From: Saccharomonospora sp. NB11
GTDB taxonomy: Bacteria; Actinomycetota; Actinomycetes; Mycobacteriales; Pseudonocardiaceae
DNA: 64,000 nt
Assembly (NCBI RefSeq): GCF_015910535.1
Contig: NZ_JACBJG010000005.1
Span: 1 to 64,000, forward strand
Reading direction: 5' to 3'
Shown: positions 46,574 through 56,102 of the stretch, piece by piece
Layout: each line of letters begins with the position of its first letter
How positions within the stretch are numbered: position 1 is the first letter of the stretch
Position numbers and translations under genes: made by a program
The notes under the pieces: generated by a model
Database searches by the model: none
Told to the model about the DNA's origin: nothing
The model's input: the letters and a program-made list of their open reading frames with translations, nothing else

Positions 46574-48190
46574 TCAGCTCAGCGCGTTGCGCAGGACCTT
46601 CCCGGTCGAGTTGCGCGGCAAGGCATCCAGGAACTCCACGTCCCGCGGCACCTTGAACCGGGCGAGGTTCTCGCGGACGTGGTCACGCAGGCCATCGGCG
46701 TCCACCTCGGCACCCTCGCGCAGCACGACGAACGCCTTGAGTCGCTGCCCGAACTCCTCGTCGGGCACCCCGATCACCGCCGCCTCCCGCACGTCAGGGT
46801 GCTCCACGAGCACGTTCTCCACCTCGATGGGATAGACGTTCTCGCCACCCGACACGATCATCTCGTCGTCCCGGCCGTCGATGAAGAGCAGCCCGTCCGC
46901 GTCGAAGTGTCCAACGTCACCTGTGGCGATCAACCCGTCGATCGAGTCCTTGGTCCTGCCGTCCGTGTAGCCGGTGAAGGCCAGTCCACTCCCGACGAAC
47001 ACGCGACCGGTGACGTACGGCCTGGTGATCCGCCGATCCTGTTCGTCGTACAGGGCGACCCGACACCCCAGCGGTGCCCGGCCGACCGTGCCCGGCGCGC
47101 GCGCCCAGTCGCGCGGCGTCGCGACGGTGGCCACGGCGACCTCCGTGGACCCGTAGACGTTGTGGACCACCTCGCCGAACGCCTCCTGCGCCCGGTTGCC
47201 CAGCTCCGGCGAGAGCGCCGACCCGGCGACGAAGATCACGCGCAGGCTCGACGTGTCGTACCGGGACAGCACGTCCGGCCCGAGGTCGAGCATGCGTTGC
47301 AGCATGGTCGGCACCACCACGAGCGCGGTGCAGCGATGCTCCTGGATACCGCGCAGTGTGGCCTCAGGGTCGAATTTCCTCCGCAGCACCACCGTGCACC
47401 CGAGCGCGCACGACAACATGAACTGCGAGATGCCGGTGGCGTGGAACAGCGGAGCCCCGAAGTACGTCGCCTCGCCGACCCGCAGCGGGATGCGGTCGAG
47501 GAACTCCGCCGAGTGCAACGGCGACACCTTCGGACGGGGCGCGCCCTTCGGCGTGCCGGTGGTGCCGCTGGTGAGCAGGACGAACCCACCGGGCTTGTGG
47601 GGCGCGGGCAGCGGCTGATCGTCGCTGTCCGCGATGACGTCGTCGAGCGACGGGATCGCCTGGGTGTCGGAGTCCGTCCACGCGAGATACCGGTCGACGC
47701 CGCTGACGTCACCCAACAGGTCGGTGAACTCCTCGTCGTGGACGAGCACCCTCACGTTCTCGCGCTCGCAGACGGCGGTGAGCTGCGGCTTGGCGAACCC
47801 GGTGTTGAGCAGCAGCACGGGAACGCCGAGCTTGCCTGCGGCGAGCAGGGTCAGCACGAGACCCCGGTGGTCGCGACACAACACCGCGAGCGTCGTTCCC
47901 GGGCGCACCCCACGCCGTTTCCAGCCGCGGGCCAAGGCGTTGGAGCGCAGGTCGAGCTGGGAGAACGTCAGCACGCCACGCTCGTCCACCAGGCCGGGCG
48001 CGTGCGGGGCCCGGCGCGCGGCGATCCGCAACGACCCGGCGAGCGGACCGTAGCGGTGCGTCGCGATCAACGAGCGGATGCCTTCGTCGAGACGAGGTAC
48101 CGGGACGAGCCCGGCGCGGTACAACACCGCAATGCTCCGTACCGTGCGTAGCGCCGCACTCGCGGCGTCGGCCAGCAGTGACGGCCTCAT
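46574..48190 (-). CDS. AMP-forming acyl-CoA synthetase (FadD12-like)
   Basis: This 538-residue ANL-superfamily ligase has the P-loop LLTSGTTGTPKGAPR, the VYGSTEVA region, GLIATGDVGHFDADGLLFIDGRDDEMIVSGGENVYPIEVE and the catalytic Lys near the end (NSTGKVLRN). The substrate is probably a medium- or long-chain fatty acid, by similarity to mycobacterial FadD12; this is inference. GAGGAGGCGCTG precedes the ATG. A 13-bp-arm palindrome lies 23 bp upstream and probably controls the gene. Confidence 0.88.
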   Translation of the reverse strand: MRPSLLADAASAALRTVRSIAVLYRAGLVPVPRLDEGIRSLIATHRYGPLAGSLRIAARRAPHAPGLVDERGVLTFSQLDLRSNALARGWKRRGVRPGTTLAVLCRDHRGLVLTLLAAGKLGVPVLLLNTGFAKPQLTAVCERENVRVLVHDEEFTDLLGDVSGVDRYLAWTDSDTQAIPSLDDVIADSDDQPLPAPHKPGGFVLLTSGTTGTPKGAPRPKVSPLHSAEFLDRIPLRVGEATYFGAPLFHATGISQFMLSCALGCTVVLRRKFDPEATLRGIQEHRCTALVVVPTMLQRMLDLGPDVLSRYDTSSLRVIFVAGSALSPELGNRAQEAFGEVVHNVYGSTEVAVATVATPRDWARAPGTVGRAPLGCRVALYDEQDRRITRPYVTGRVFVGSGLAFTGYTDGRTKDSIDGLIATGDVGHFDADGLLFIDGRDDEMIVSGGENVYPIEVENVLVEHPDVREAAVIGVPDEEFGQRLKAFVVLREGAEVDADGLRDHVRENLARFKVPRDVEFLDALPRNSTGKVLRNALS

Positions 48191-48212
48191 CAGCGCCTCC
48201 TCGTCCCGCGAC

Positions 48213-48244
48213 ACGCCTAACCTACCCGCAAGTAGGTTAGGCGT
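48213..48244. promoter_or_regulatory. 13-bp-arm palindromic operator between divergent genes
   Basis: ACGCCTAACCTAC (48213-48225) is the exact reverse complement of GTAGGTTAGGCGT (48232-48244), with the 6-nt spacer CCGCAA. It lies between the divergent acyl-CoA ligase and polymerase genes, close to the ligase. The length is typical of a TetR-family operator. An iron box is a weaker match. Confidence 0.65.
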
Positions 48245-48283
48245 CGAGCCCGGTATGTCGGTACCCGGGAGCAGACTGACCGC

Positions 48284-49966
48284 GTGCGCATCATTGTCGC
48301 GCGGCAGTCCGACGGCACCTACCTGCTGCGACCCCCACCGTCGGTCAGGACGCCGCCGAACGGGTCGACGACCGGCCTGCCCGCCGCCGATGCCGCCGAG
48401 CTGGTCCGGACGTGGGAGACCGAACACGCTCCCCGCTGGGTGTTTCCCCGCGTCGAGCACGACTACCCACCGCTCGTGGCCCATGGTGTCCGCGTCGGCC
48501 GGTGCCTCGACCTCGCCTTGACCGAGTACCTGCTGCTCGCCCACGCGGGCCGCCATCGCGAGTCCCGCAGTCTCGCCGCCGCCCACGCCCGCGCCCTCGG
48601 CCTGCCGCCTCCCACGGAGACGGCGTCCGACCACCACGACCTCGACGACGACTTCACCCTGTTCGACGTCCACAGCTCCGGCCTGCCACCCGACGTCAGC
48701 CCGGTGGAGGCGGCGGAGGTCGTGCTGACGGACCAGGAACGACGCATGCGGCAACTCGATCACCCCGACCGGATGCGGTTGCTGGTCACCGCCGAGTCGG
48801 CGAGCGCTTTGGCCGCGGTCGAGATGTCCGCCGACGGCCTGCCGTGGCGGGCGGACGTCCACCGTGCCCTGCTCACCGACCTGCTCGGGCCGCGGGTCGC
48901 GGCGGGCCAACGGCCCCGCCGGTTGACCGAGCTGGCCGAGCGCGTCGCGGCGGCGTTCGGGGGCAGGCCGGTCAACCCCGACCACCCGGGCAGCGTCGTG
49001 CGGGCGTTCCGCCGTGAAGGCATCGAGGTGCCGTCGGCCCGGACGCACGTCCTGCGCCGCATCGACCACCCCGCCGTCGCGCCACTGCTGGAGTACAAGG
49101 AGCTGGCGCGTCTGCACTCGGCGCACGGCTGGGCCTGGCTCGACCAGTGGGTGCGCGACGACCGTTTCCGTCCCGTGTACGTCGTCGGCGGCGTCGTGTC
49201 GGGCCGGTGGGCGAGTCGCGGTGGGGGCGCCCTGCAGATTCCGAAGATGCTGCGCGGCTGCGTGCGCGCCGACCCGGGTTGGACACTCGTCGTCGCCGAT
49301 GCCGCCCAGTTGGAACCACGCGTGCTCACCGCGTTGTCCGGCGACCGCGCGCTCGTCGAGGTGTCCGCGTCCGCCGACCTCTACAGCAGCCTCGCCGGTG
49401 CCCTGTTCGGTCGCGCGCCGACCGACGACGACCGCGCCCGCGCGAAGATCGCCATGCTCTCGGCGATGTACGGCGGTACGGCGGGCGAGGCGGCGGCGCT
49501 GCTGGCGTTGCTACGCCGCCGCTTCCCACGCGCCGTGTCCTACGTGGAACGCGCGGCGCGCGAAGGCGAGAGCGGGGGCGTCGTGCGGTCGCGGCTCGGC
49601 CGGACCTCACCACCACCGTCCGACGCCTGGCGCGCGCTCACCGGCGCGGGCGACGAGACCGACGCGCGCAGAGCGGCCCGCGACTGGGGCCGGTTCACGC
49701 GCAACTTCGTCGTGCAGGCGAGCGCGGCCGACTGGACGGCGGTGCTGTTGGCGACGCTGCGCCGGACGTTGCCTGCACCCGCACACCTGGTGTTCTTCCA
49801 GCACGACGAGGTTCTCGTCCACTGCCCCGCCGAGCTCGCACCCCAGGTGGTGAGGTGCCTCGACGACGCCGTCCGCCGCACGACCGCGCTCGTGTTCGGC
49901 CCGGCGTGCCCGGTGCGGTTCCCGATGCCCGCGACGGCCGTGCGGGTCTACGCCGACGCGCCGTGA
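48284..49966 (+). CDS. PolA-related DNA polymerase without 5' nuclease domain
   Basis: This 560-residue protein carries family A polymerase motifs: A in VVADAAQLEPRVLTALSGD (DxxQLEPR for DYSQIELR, catalytic Asp kept), B in RAKIAMLSAMYGG (K kept, usual Phe is Leu) and C in FFQHDEVLV. The N-terminal 200 residues correspond to a reduced 3'-5' exonuclease domain in which I do not see a complete DEDD set, so proofreading is doubtful. There is no 5' nuclease domain. Such proteins are annotated as bifunctional 3'-5' exonuclease/polymerase in actinobacteria, with no clear role. It starts with GTG. Confidence 0.85.
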   Translation: MRIIVARQSDGTYLLRPPPSVRTPPNGSTTGLPAADAAELVRTWETEHAPRWVFPRVEHDYPPLVAHGVRVGRCLDLALTEYLLLAHAGRHRESRSLAAAHARALGLPPPTETASDHHDLDDDFTLFDVHSSGLPPDVSPVEAAEVVLTDQERRMRQLDHPDRMRLLVTAESASALAAVEMSADGLPWRADVHRALLTDLLGPRVAAGQRPRRLTELAERVAAAFGGRPVNPDHPGSVVRAFRREGIEVPSARTHVLRRIDHPAVAPLLEYKELARLHSAHGWAWLDQWVRDDRFRPVYVVGGVVSGRWASRGGGALQIPKMLRGCVRADPGWTLVVADAAQLEPRVLTALSGDRALVEVSASADLYSSLAGALFGRAPTDDDRARAKIAMLSAMYGGTAGEAAALLALLRRRFPRAVSYVERAAREGESGGVVRSRLGRTSPPPSDAWRALTGAGDETDARRAARDWGRFTRNFVVQASAADWTAVLLATLRRTLPAPAHLVFFQHDEVLVHCPAELAPQVVRCLDDAVRRTTALVFGPACPVRFPMPATAVRVYADAP

Positions 49967-49982
49967 CGTGTGTCCACGACGT

Positions 49983-50062
49983 GCGGACACACGTGCGGGA
50001 AGTGCGGACACATGTGCCCAACTCGCGGACACGAGTGCGCAGACGGCGGACACGCCGTGGGA
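49983..50062. repeat. 21-bp tandem repeat locus B (four units)
   Basis: Four head-to-tail units start at 49983, 50004, 50025 and 50046, each beginning GCGGACAC and continuing NNGTGCG before a variable hexamer. The spacing is exactly 21 bp. The array fills the gap between the convergent polymerase and hrpA genes, and its last unit reaches the hrpA stop. Confidence 0.85.
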
Positions 50063-53000
50063 TCAGGGGGCGGCGGCGTCCAGCGCCTTCAGCACCCGCT
50101 TGAACGACACTGGGTAGGCCGTGCCGAGGGTCTGGGCGAAGAAGCTCACCCGCAGCTCCTCGATCATCCACGGGATCTCGGCCAGCTCCGGGCTCGGGTC
50201 CGTGCGGGGCGGGAGCGCGTCGAGCGCCGCCTGGTACTCCTCCCGCAACCACCGGACGTCGCGCAACCGCTCCACATCCCGCGCGGGATCGGACGGCAGC
50301 TTCTCCAACCGGCGCTCGATGCCCCGCACGTACCGGACGAGATGCCCGAGCCGGTCGAAGCCGGTGTCGGTCACAAAGCCCGGGTAGACGAGCGAGGACA
50401 GGTGCGCACGAACGTCGTCGAGCGACTCGGCCAGCGCGTCGCCCTTCATGGACTGGAGGCGGGTCTCCACGTCGTGTGCCGCGCGCAGCACGTCCTCCAC
50501 GACGTGCAGCACGTTGACCACGGTGGCGTTCAACGTGCTCCGCACCCGTTCCAGCAGCGGCGCGAACTCCTCGGCGTCCCACACCGGCCCGCCCGCGTCG
50601 GCCATGAGCTTGTCGACGGCGCAGTTCACGCAGTCGTCGACCAGCTCCGCCACGCCACCGTGCGGGTTACGGGTGAGCACCAGCTTCGACTGGTTCGACA
50701 GGTTGCGGTTGATGTGCTTGCCGGGCGAGGCGACGTTGAGCCGCAACAACCTGCGTGTGCCCCGCCACATCGCCGCCCGCTGCTGGCCCGGGGTGTCGAG
50801 CATGCGCACCGCCACACTGTCGCCCTCGTCGACCAACGCCGGGTACGCCTTGACCTGGTGTCCGCGGCGGCGCGCCGAGAACTCCTTCGGCAGCGTCCCG
50901 AAGTCCGGGGTGCGCAGGCCCGCCCGCTCGACGTCGTCGGCCGCAGCGGAGATCGTCTTGCGCAGCCGGTCGCCGAGCCGGTCGCGCAACGCTTCCAGGT
51001 CCTTGCCCTCGGCGAGAGCGCGACCACGCTCGTCGACCACGCGGAAGGTCATGGTGAGGTGGTCCGGCACCGCCGACCACCGCCACTCGTCGAGCGGCAC
51101 CACCACACCACGCAGCCGTTCCACCTCCCGCGCCAGCACCGGCAGCAACGGGCCGTCGTCCGGCCCCACCGACGCCAACACCTGCCGCGCGGTGTCGGGC
51201 GCGGGGACGAGGTTGCGCCGCAGCGGCTTCGGCAACGACTTGATCAGCGCGGTGACGAGCTCCTCACGCAGGCCGGGCACCTGCCACTCGAACCCCTCCG
51301 GGCGCACCTGGTTCAGCACCACGAGTGGAATGTGGACGGTCACGCCGTCCGCGTCGGAGCCCGGCTCGAACTGGTAGGTGAGCGTGAAGGTCAGCGAACC
51401 CTGCCGCCAGGTGTCGGGGTAGTCGGCCTCGCTCACGTCGTCGGCGGCGTCGTTGACGAGCATGGCCTTCTCGAAGTTGAGCAAGTCCGGCTGCTCGTTG
51501 CGCACCTTCTTCCACCACGTGTCGAAGTGGCGGGCGGAGACGACCTCGGCGCCGATGCGCTGGTCGTAGAAGTCGAACAGGGTCTCGTCGTCGACGAGCA
51601 GGTCACGACGCCGAGCCCGGTTCTCCAGGTCGGCGACCTCCTCCAGCAGCGCGCGGTTCTCGCGGAAGAAGCGGTGCCGGGTCTCCCAGTCGCCCTCGAC
51701 GAGCGCGTGGCGGATGAACAGCTCCCGCGACGTCTCCGGGTCGATGCGGCCGTAGTTGACCTTGCGCCCCACGACCAACGGGATGCCGTAGAGCGTGACC
51801 CGCTCGCTGGCCATGACGGCACCGCGCTTGCGCTCCCAGTGCGGCTCCGAGTAGGTGCGCTTCACCAGGTGCTGCGCCAGCGGCTCGATCCACTCCGGTT
51901 CGACACGCGCGTTGACCCGCGCCCACAGGCGCGAGGTCTCCACGAGTTCCGCCGACGCCACCCACCTCGGCTGCTTCTTGAACAGCGCCGAGCCGGGGAA
52001 CACCGCGAACCGGGCGCCCCGAGCGCCCTGGTAGTCGCCCTTGGCGGGGTCCTTGAGTCCGACGTGCGACAGCAGCCCGGCGAGCAGCGCGGTGTGGATG
52101 CGCTGCGGGTCGGCGGGCAGGTCGTTGGGCCTGATGCCGAGCGGTTTGGCCAACTGCCGTAGCTGGGCGTGGATGTCCTGCCACTCACGGATGCGGAGGT
52201 AGTTCAGGTACTCGTTGCGGCAGAGCTTGCGGAACTGGTTGTTCGACAGCGCCTGCTGCTGCTCCCGCACGTAGTTCCACAGGTTCAGGTAGGCGAGGAA
52301 GTCGGAGTTCGGGTCGGCGAAGCGGGCATGCAACTGGTCGGCGTGCTGCTGCTTCTCCGCGGGCCGCTCCCGCGGGTCCTGGATGGACAGTGCGGCGGCG
52401 ATCACCATGACTTCGCTGACGCAACCCTGTTCGGCGGCCTCCACGACCATCCGCCCCATCCGCGGGTCCACGGGAAGCTGCGCGAGCTGCCGTCCGACCG
52501 GAGTGAGTTGCTTGCCCGACGCGTCGATGGCCCCGAGTTCGGTCAGCAACTGCACGCCCGCCGTGATCTGCCTGCGGTCGGGCGGTTCGACGAAGGGGAA
52601 CGCCCCGATGTCGCCCAACCCCAGAGAGATCATCTGCAGGATCACCGACGCGAGGTTCGTCCGCAGGATCTCCGGGTCGGTGAACTCCGGGCGGGAGAGG
52701 AAGTCGTCCTCGGAGTACAGGCGGATGCAGATACCGTCGGAGGTCCGGCCGCAGCGCCCCTTGCGCTGGTTGGCCGAGGCCTGGGAGATCGGCTCGATCG
52801 GCAGCCGCTGCACCTTGGTGCGATGGCTGTAGCGGGAGATGCGCGCGGTGCCCGGGTCGACGACGTACTTGATGCCCGGCACGGTCAGCGACGTCTCCGC
52901 CACGTTGGTGGCCAGTACGATGCGCCGCCCCCGGTGAGGCTTGAACACGCGATGCTGGTCGGCGGCCGACAACCGCGCGTACAGCGGCAGCACCTCGGTG

Positions 53001-53953
53001 TTCGGCAGGTTCATCGCCTCGATCGCCTCGGCGGCGTCGCGGATCTCACGCTCGCCGGAGAGGAACACGAGGATGTCGCCCGGCCCCTCCGCGCGAAGTT
53101 CGTCGACGGCCGCGCAGATCGCCTGCACCTGGTCGCGGTCGGGGTCGGAATCCGGGTCGTCCGGGTCGACCACCGGCCGGTACCGCACCTCCACCGGATA
53201 CGTGCGCCCCGACACCTCCACGATCGGCGCGTCGTCGAAGTGCCGGGAGAAGCGCTCCGGGTCGATGGTGGCCGAGGTGATGATCACCTTGAGATCGGGC
53301 CTGCGCGGCAGGATGCGCTTGAGGTAACCGAGCAGGAAGTCGATGTTCAGACTCCGCTCGTGCGCCTCGTCGATGATGATCGTGTCGTACTGCCGCAACA
53401 GCCGGTCGTGCTGGATCTCGGCGAGCAGGATGCCGTCGGTCATCAGCTTGACCAACGTGTCGTCGCCCGAGGTGTCGGTGAACCGCACCTTGTAGCCGAC
53501 GGCCTGCCCCAGCTCCGTCTTCAGCTCGGCCGCGATGCGCTCGGCCACCGTCCTCGCGGCGAGCCGACGAGGCTGCGTGTGCCCGATCTGCCCGCGCACG
53601 CCGAGTCCCAGTTCGAGACAGATCTTCGGCAACTGGGTGGTCTTACCCGAGCCCGTCTCCCCCGCGACGATCACCACCTGGTTGTCGCGGATCACCTCGG
53701 CGAGGTCGTCCCGGCGAGCGCTGACCGGCAGCTCCTCCGGGTACGTCACCTTCGGCAGCGACTCGCGGCGACGGCGGAGTCGTTCCTCGGCCCGCTCCAC
53801 GTCGGCGGCGATGCTCGCCAACACGTCGGGCTTCGGCCGACGTGCCTTGCGGAGGCCGTCGAGCCGACGCCCCAACCGGTGCGCGTCGCGCACCATCAAC
53901 TCGGGCAGCCGCGACCGCAGCTCGCGGGCGGTCGGGGGAGACATGGAAGACAT
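50063..53953 (-). CDS. hrpA: ATP-dependent RNA helicase HrpA
   Basis: HrpA (1296 residues) is a DEAH-box helicase. Walker A is GETGSGKTTQ (98-107), the DEAH box is in IIDEAHERSLNIDFLL, and later motifs include SATID and QRKGRCGRTSDG. HA2 and OB regions and the long HrpA-specific DUF3418 C-terminal domain follow. In E. coli HrpA rescues stalled ribosomes. No partner gene is adjacent. The start is at 53953, or possibly ATG 53944. Confidence 0.95.
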   Translation of the reverse strand: MSSMSPPTARELRSRLPELMVRDAHRLGRRLDGLRKARRPKPDVLASIAADVERAEERLRRRRESLPKVTYPEELPVSARRDDLAEVIRDNQVVIVAGETGSGKTTQLPKICLELGLGVRGQIGHTQPRRLAARTVAERIAAELKTELGQAVGYKVRFTDTSGDDTLVKLMTDGILLAEIQHDRLLRQYDTIIIDEAHERSLNIDFLLGYLKRILPRRPDLKVIITSATIDPERFSRHFDDAPIVEVSGRTYPVEVRYRPVVDPDDPDSDPDRDQVQAICAAVDELRAEGPGDILVFLSGEREIRDAAEAIEAMNLPNTEVLPLYARLSAADQHRVFKPHRGRRIVLATNVAETSLTVPGIKYVVDPGTARISRYSHRTKVQRLPIEPISQASANQRKGRCGRTSDGICIRLYSEDDFLSRPEFTDPEILRTNLASVILQMISLGLGDIGAFPFVEPPDRRQITAGVQLLTELGAIDASGKQLTPVGRQLAQLPVDPRMGRMVVEAAEQGCVSEVMVIAAALSIQDPRERPAEKQQHADQLHARFADPNSDFLAYLNLWNYVREQQQALSNNQFRKLCRNEYLNYLRIREWQDIHAQLRQLAKPLGIRPNDLPADPQRIHTALLAGLLSHVGLKDPAKGDYQGARGARFAVFPGSALFKKQPRWVASAELVETSRLWARVNARVEPEWIEPLAQHLVKRTYSEPHWERKRGAVMASERVTLYGIPLVVGRKVNYGRIDPETSRELFIRHALVEGDWETRHRFFRENRALLEEVADLENRARRRDLLVDDETLFDFYDQRIGAEVVSARHFDTWWKKVRNEQPDLLNFEKAMLVNDAADDVSEADYPDTWRQGSLTFTLTYQFEPGSDADGVTVHIPLVVLNQVRPEGFEWQVPGLREELVTALIKSLPKPLRRNLVPAPDTARQVLASVGPDDGPLLPVLAREVERLRGVVVPLDEWRWSAVPDHLTMTFRVVDERGRALAEGKDLEALRDRLGDRLRKTISAAADDVERAGLRTPDFGTLPKEFSARRRGHQVKAYPALVDEGDSVAVRMLDTPGQQRAAMWRGTRRLLRLNVASPGKHINRNLSNQSKLVLTRNPHGGVAELVDDCVNCAVDKLMADAGGPVWDAEEFAPLLERVRSTLNATVVNVLHVVEDVLRAAHDVETRLQSMKGDALAESLDDVRAHLSSLVYPGFVTDTGFDRLGHLVRYVRGIERRLEKLPSDPARDVERLRDVRWLREEYQAALDALPPRTDPSPELAEIPWMIEELRVSFFAQTLGTAYPVSFKRVLKALDAAAP

Positions 53954-54051
53954 ACGGGGGCAAGCTTAACCGGCGGCCGGTGCCGTCCAGCCACCCGTTT
54001 TTCTCGCCGATCAACCGCCGAAATCACCCGAACGGGGTACTCTGCGTTGCC

Positions 54052-54849
54052 ATGAGCCAGCCGTGGCAGCCTCCAGGTCACCAGCCTCCCCAGCAGCCCG
54101 CTTCCGGACAGTGGCCGTCGCAGGCCGACCCGACGCAGGGCTACCACCCACAACAGGGCGCGTACCCACAGCAACCCCAGCCGGCGCCCGGCTACCCACC
54201 ACAGCCCTACCCCGTACAGCAGTACCCGGGGCAGCAGTACCCAGGACAGCCGTACCCCGGACAGCCGTATCCCGGGGCGATGCCGGGCCAGCCCTATCCC
54301 GGTGCGCCGATGCCGGGCCAGTTCCCACCCGGCATGACGGCTTCCGGACCGCTCACGTCGGCGGGGTGGGGAGCCATCCCCGCGATCCTCGGTGTGGTGG
54401 CGAGCGCCATCGGCCTGCTGGTGCTGCCCTGGGTCAGCGTCAGCGGGGTCACCTTGAGCTTCCTGGACCTCACGTCGATGCCCACCGAGAACCTGTTCAC
54501 GCTGCCCGACATGTACGTGGCGTGGCTGGCGTTCGTCGTGCTCGCCCTCCAACCGCTGTACCCACTGCTGTGGACGCTCGGCGCGATCCGCACGCAGAAG
54601 GCGGCCAACCTGGTACAGGGCTGGCCCCGAACGCAGCTCACGCACGCCACGTTCACCGGGTTCCGGATCCGGTTCGGTGTCAGCGCCTTCATGTGCGTCC
54701 TGCTCCACGGCCTCGGCATCCTGACCCTGTACGAAGGCCAATTCGACGTCGCGGGAGCCGGCCCGTGGGTCGTGCTGGGCGGCGCAATCCTGACCACTGT
54801 GGGCACCGTCATCGGCCCGCGCAAGGGTCCCGGGCTGCCGCCGGCCTGA
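54052..54849 (+). CDS. Membrane protein with Pro/Gln/Tyr/Gly-rich N terminus
   Basis: This 265-residue protein has a disordered first 105 residues containing repeats of the type YPGQPYPGQ and QQYPGQ, then four hydrophobic segments (about 110-130, 155-180, 210-232 and 240-260) including GVVASAIGLLVLPWVSVSGVTLSF. I recognise no named family. Such low-complexity leaders are common among actinobacterial membrane proteins. It is divergent from hrpA. Function unknown. Confidence 0.72.
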   Translation: MSQPWQPPGHQPPQQPASGQWPSQADPTQGYHPQQGAYPQQPQPAPGYPPQPYPVQQYPGQQYPGQPYPGQPYPGAMPGQPYPGAPMPGQFPPGMTASGPLTSAGWGAIPAILGVVASAIGLLVLPWVSVSGVTLSFLDLTSMPTENLFTLPDMYVAWLAFVVLALQPLYPLLWTLGAIRTQKAANLVQGWPRTQLTHATFTGFRIRFGVSAFMCVLLHGLGILTLYEGQFDVAGAGPWVVLGGAILTTVGTVIGPRKGPGLPPA

Positions 54850-54853
54850 CCGG

Positions 54854-56017
54854 TCAACGCCGCACGAGCGCCGTGGGGGACAGCTCGCGCACGCTGCGGT
54901 GTCCGGACAGTCCGAGCGTGAGATCGAGGTCGGCGAGCAGGCTGCGCACCACGTGCCGCACGCCGTCCTCCCCTCCCAGCGCCAACCCGTACACGTAGGG
55001 CCGTCCCAGCAGCACCGCCTTCGCGCCCAGCGCGAGCGCCTTCACGACGTCGGCGCCGGTGCGGATGCCGGAGTCGAACAGCACGTCGAGCCGGTCCCCC
55101 ACCGCCTTCGCGATCTCAGGCAACACGTCGAGCGACGCCACCGCGCCGTCGATCTGACGGCCGCCGTGGTTCGACACCACGATGCCGTCCATCCCGGCGT
55201 CGGCGGCGCGGCGGGCGTCGTCGACGTGCTGGATGCCCTTCAACACGATCGGCCCGTCCCAGTGCTCACGCAGGAACGGCAGGGCGTCCCACCCACGGTC
55301 GGTCCCGGTGATCATGGAGATCCACCGCAGCACCGCCATGGCCTGGTTCTCCTCGGGCGGCGCGTCGAGCCGTGACCGGAACACCGGGTCGGAGAACGGC
55401 ACGGCCGTGCCCTCGGCCTTGAGGAACGGCAGGTAGCCGTTGTCGAGGTCGCACGGCCGCCACCCGAGCGACCACGTGTCGAGCGTGACCACCAGGACCC
55501 GGTAGCCGTTCGCCCTGGCACGAGCGAGGATGCTGCCGCACACGTCGGGGTCGTTCGGCCAGTACAACTGGAACCAGCGGGACCCGTCCCCGGAAGCCTC
55601 TGCGGTGTCCTCGATGCTCGTGGACGACGCCGTGGACAACACGATCGGCACGCCCAACCCGGCCGCGGCGCGTGCGGTGGCCCGTTCGGCGTCGGGATGC
55701 ACGATCGACTGCACGCCCACCGGCGCGAGGACGACCGGCGCGGGCACCGTCTCCCCCAGCACGGTGGTGGACAGATTCCGCTCGGTGGCGTCGGTGAGCA
55801 TGCGCGGCACGATGCCCCACCGGTCGAACGCCTCCCGGTTCGCCCGGGCCGTCGCACCGGAACCCGCGCCTCCGGCGACGTAGTGGAACGGCCCCGCGTC
55901 GAGCACGCGTTCGGCGGCGGCCTCCAGGCGCGTGGCGTCGGTGGTGAACGCGGGCGGGTTCCCGCCGTACCCCTGCAGGTAGAGCTCACTCTGGTAGTGC
56001 CCGAACCGCTCGCTCAT
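54854..56017 (-). CDS. FMN-dependent alpha-hydroxy acid oxidase (lactate monooxygenase family)
   Basis: This 387-residue FMN enzyme is similar to lactate 2-monooxygenase: FHYVAGGAGSGATARANREAFDRWGIVPRML, VLAPVGVQSIVHPDAE, STASSTSIED, IVLKGIQHVDDAR (Lys), and the catalytic His in VVSNHGGRQIDG with DSGIRTGADVVKALALGAKAVLLGR. The gene could encode lactate oxidation to acetate or oxidation of another alpha-hydroxy acid. GAGGAGGCGCGG precedes ATG 56017. It is divergent from the MerR-clamp gene, 85 bp away, so shared control is possible. Confidence 0.9.
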   Translation of the reverse strand: MSERFGHYQSELYLQGYGGNPPAFTTDATRLEAAAERVLDAGPFHYVAGGAGSGATARANREAFDRWGIVPRMLTDATERNLSTTVLGETVPAPVVLAPVGVQSIVHPDAERATARAAAGLGVPIVLSTASSTSIEDTAEASGDGSRWFQLYWPNDPDVCGSILARARANGYRVLVVTLDTWSLGWRPCDLDNGYLPFLKAEGTAVPFSDPVFRSRLDAPPEENQAMAVLRWISMITGTDRGWDALPFLREHWDGPIVLKGIQHVDDARRAADAGMDGIVVSNHGGRQIDGAVASLDVLPEIAKAVGDRLDVLFDSGIRTGADVVKALALGAKAVLLGRPYVYGLALGGEDGVRHVVRSLLADLDLTLGLSGHRSVRELSPTALVRR

Positions 56018-56102
56018 CCGCGCCTCCTCGCGCCGTGTCGCCGTCGTGCCGCGCCATCCTACGGTTGACCTTCGAGCCGGTCGAAGCCCCAGACTCGGCG
56101 TC

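Noticed and set aside
49983-50062. CRISPR array
   Set aside because: Conserved units of 15 bp with 6-bp variable parts are too short for repeats and spacers, and no cas genes are present.
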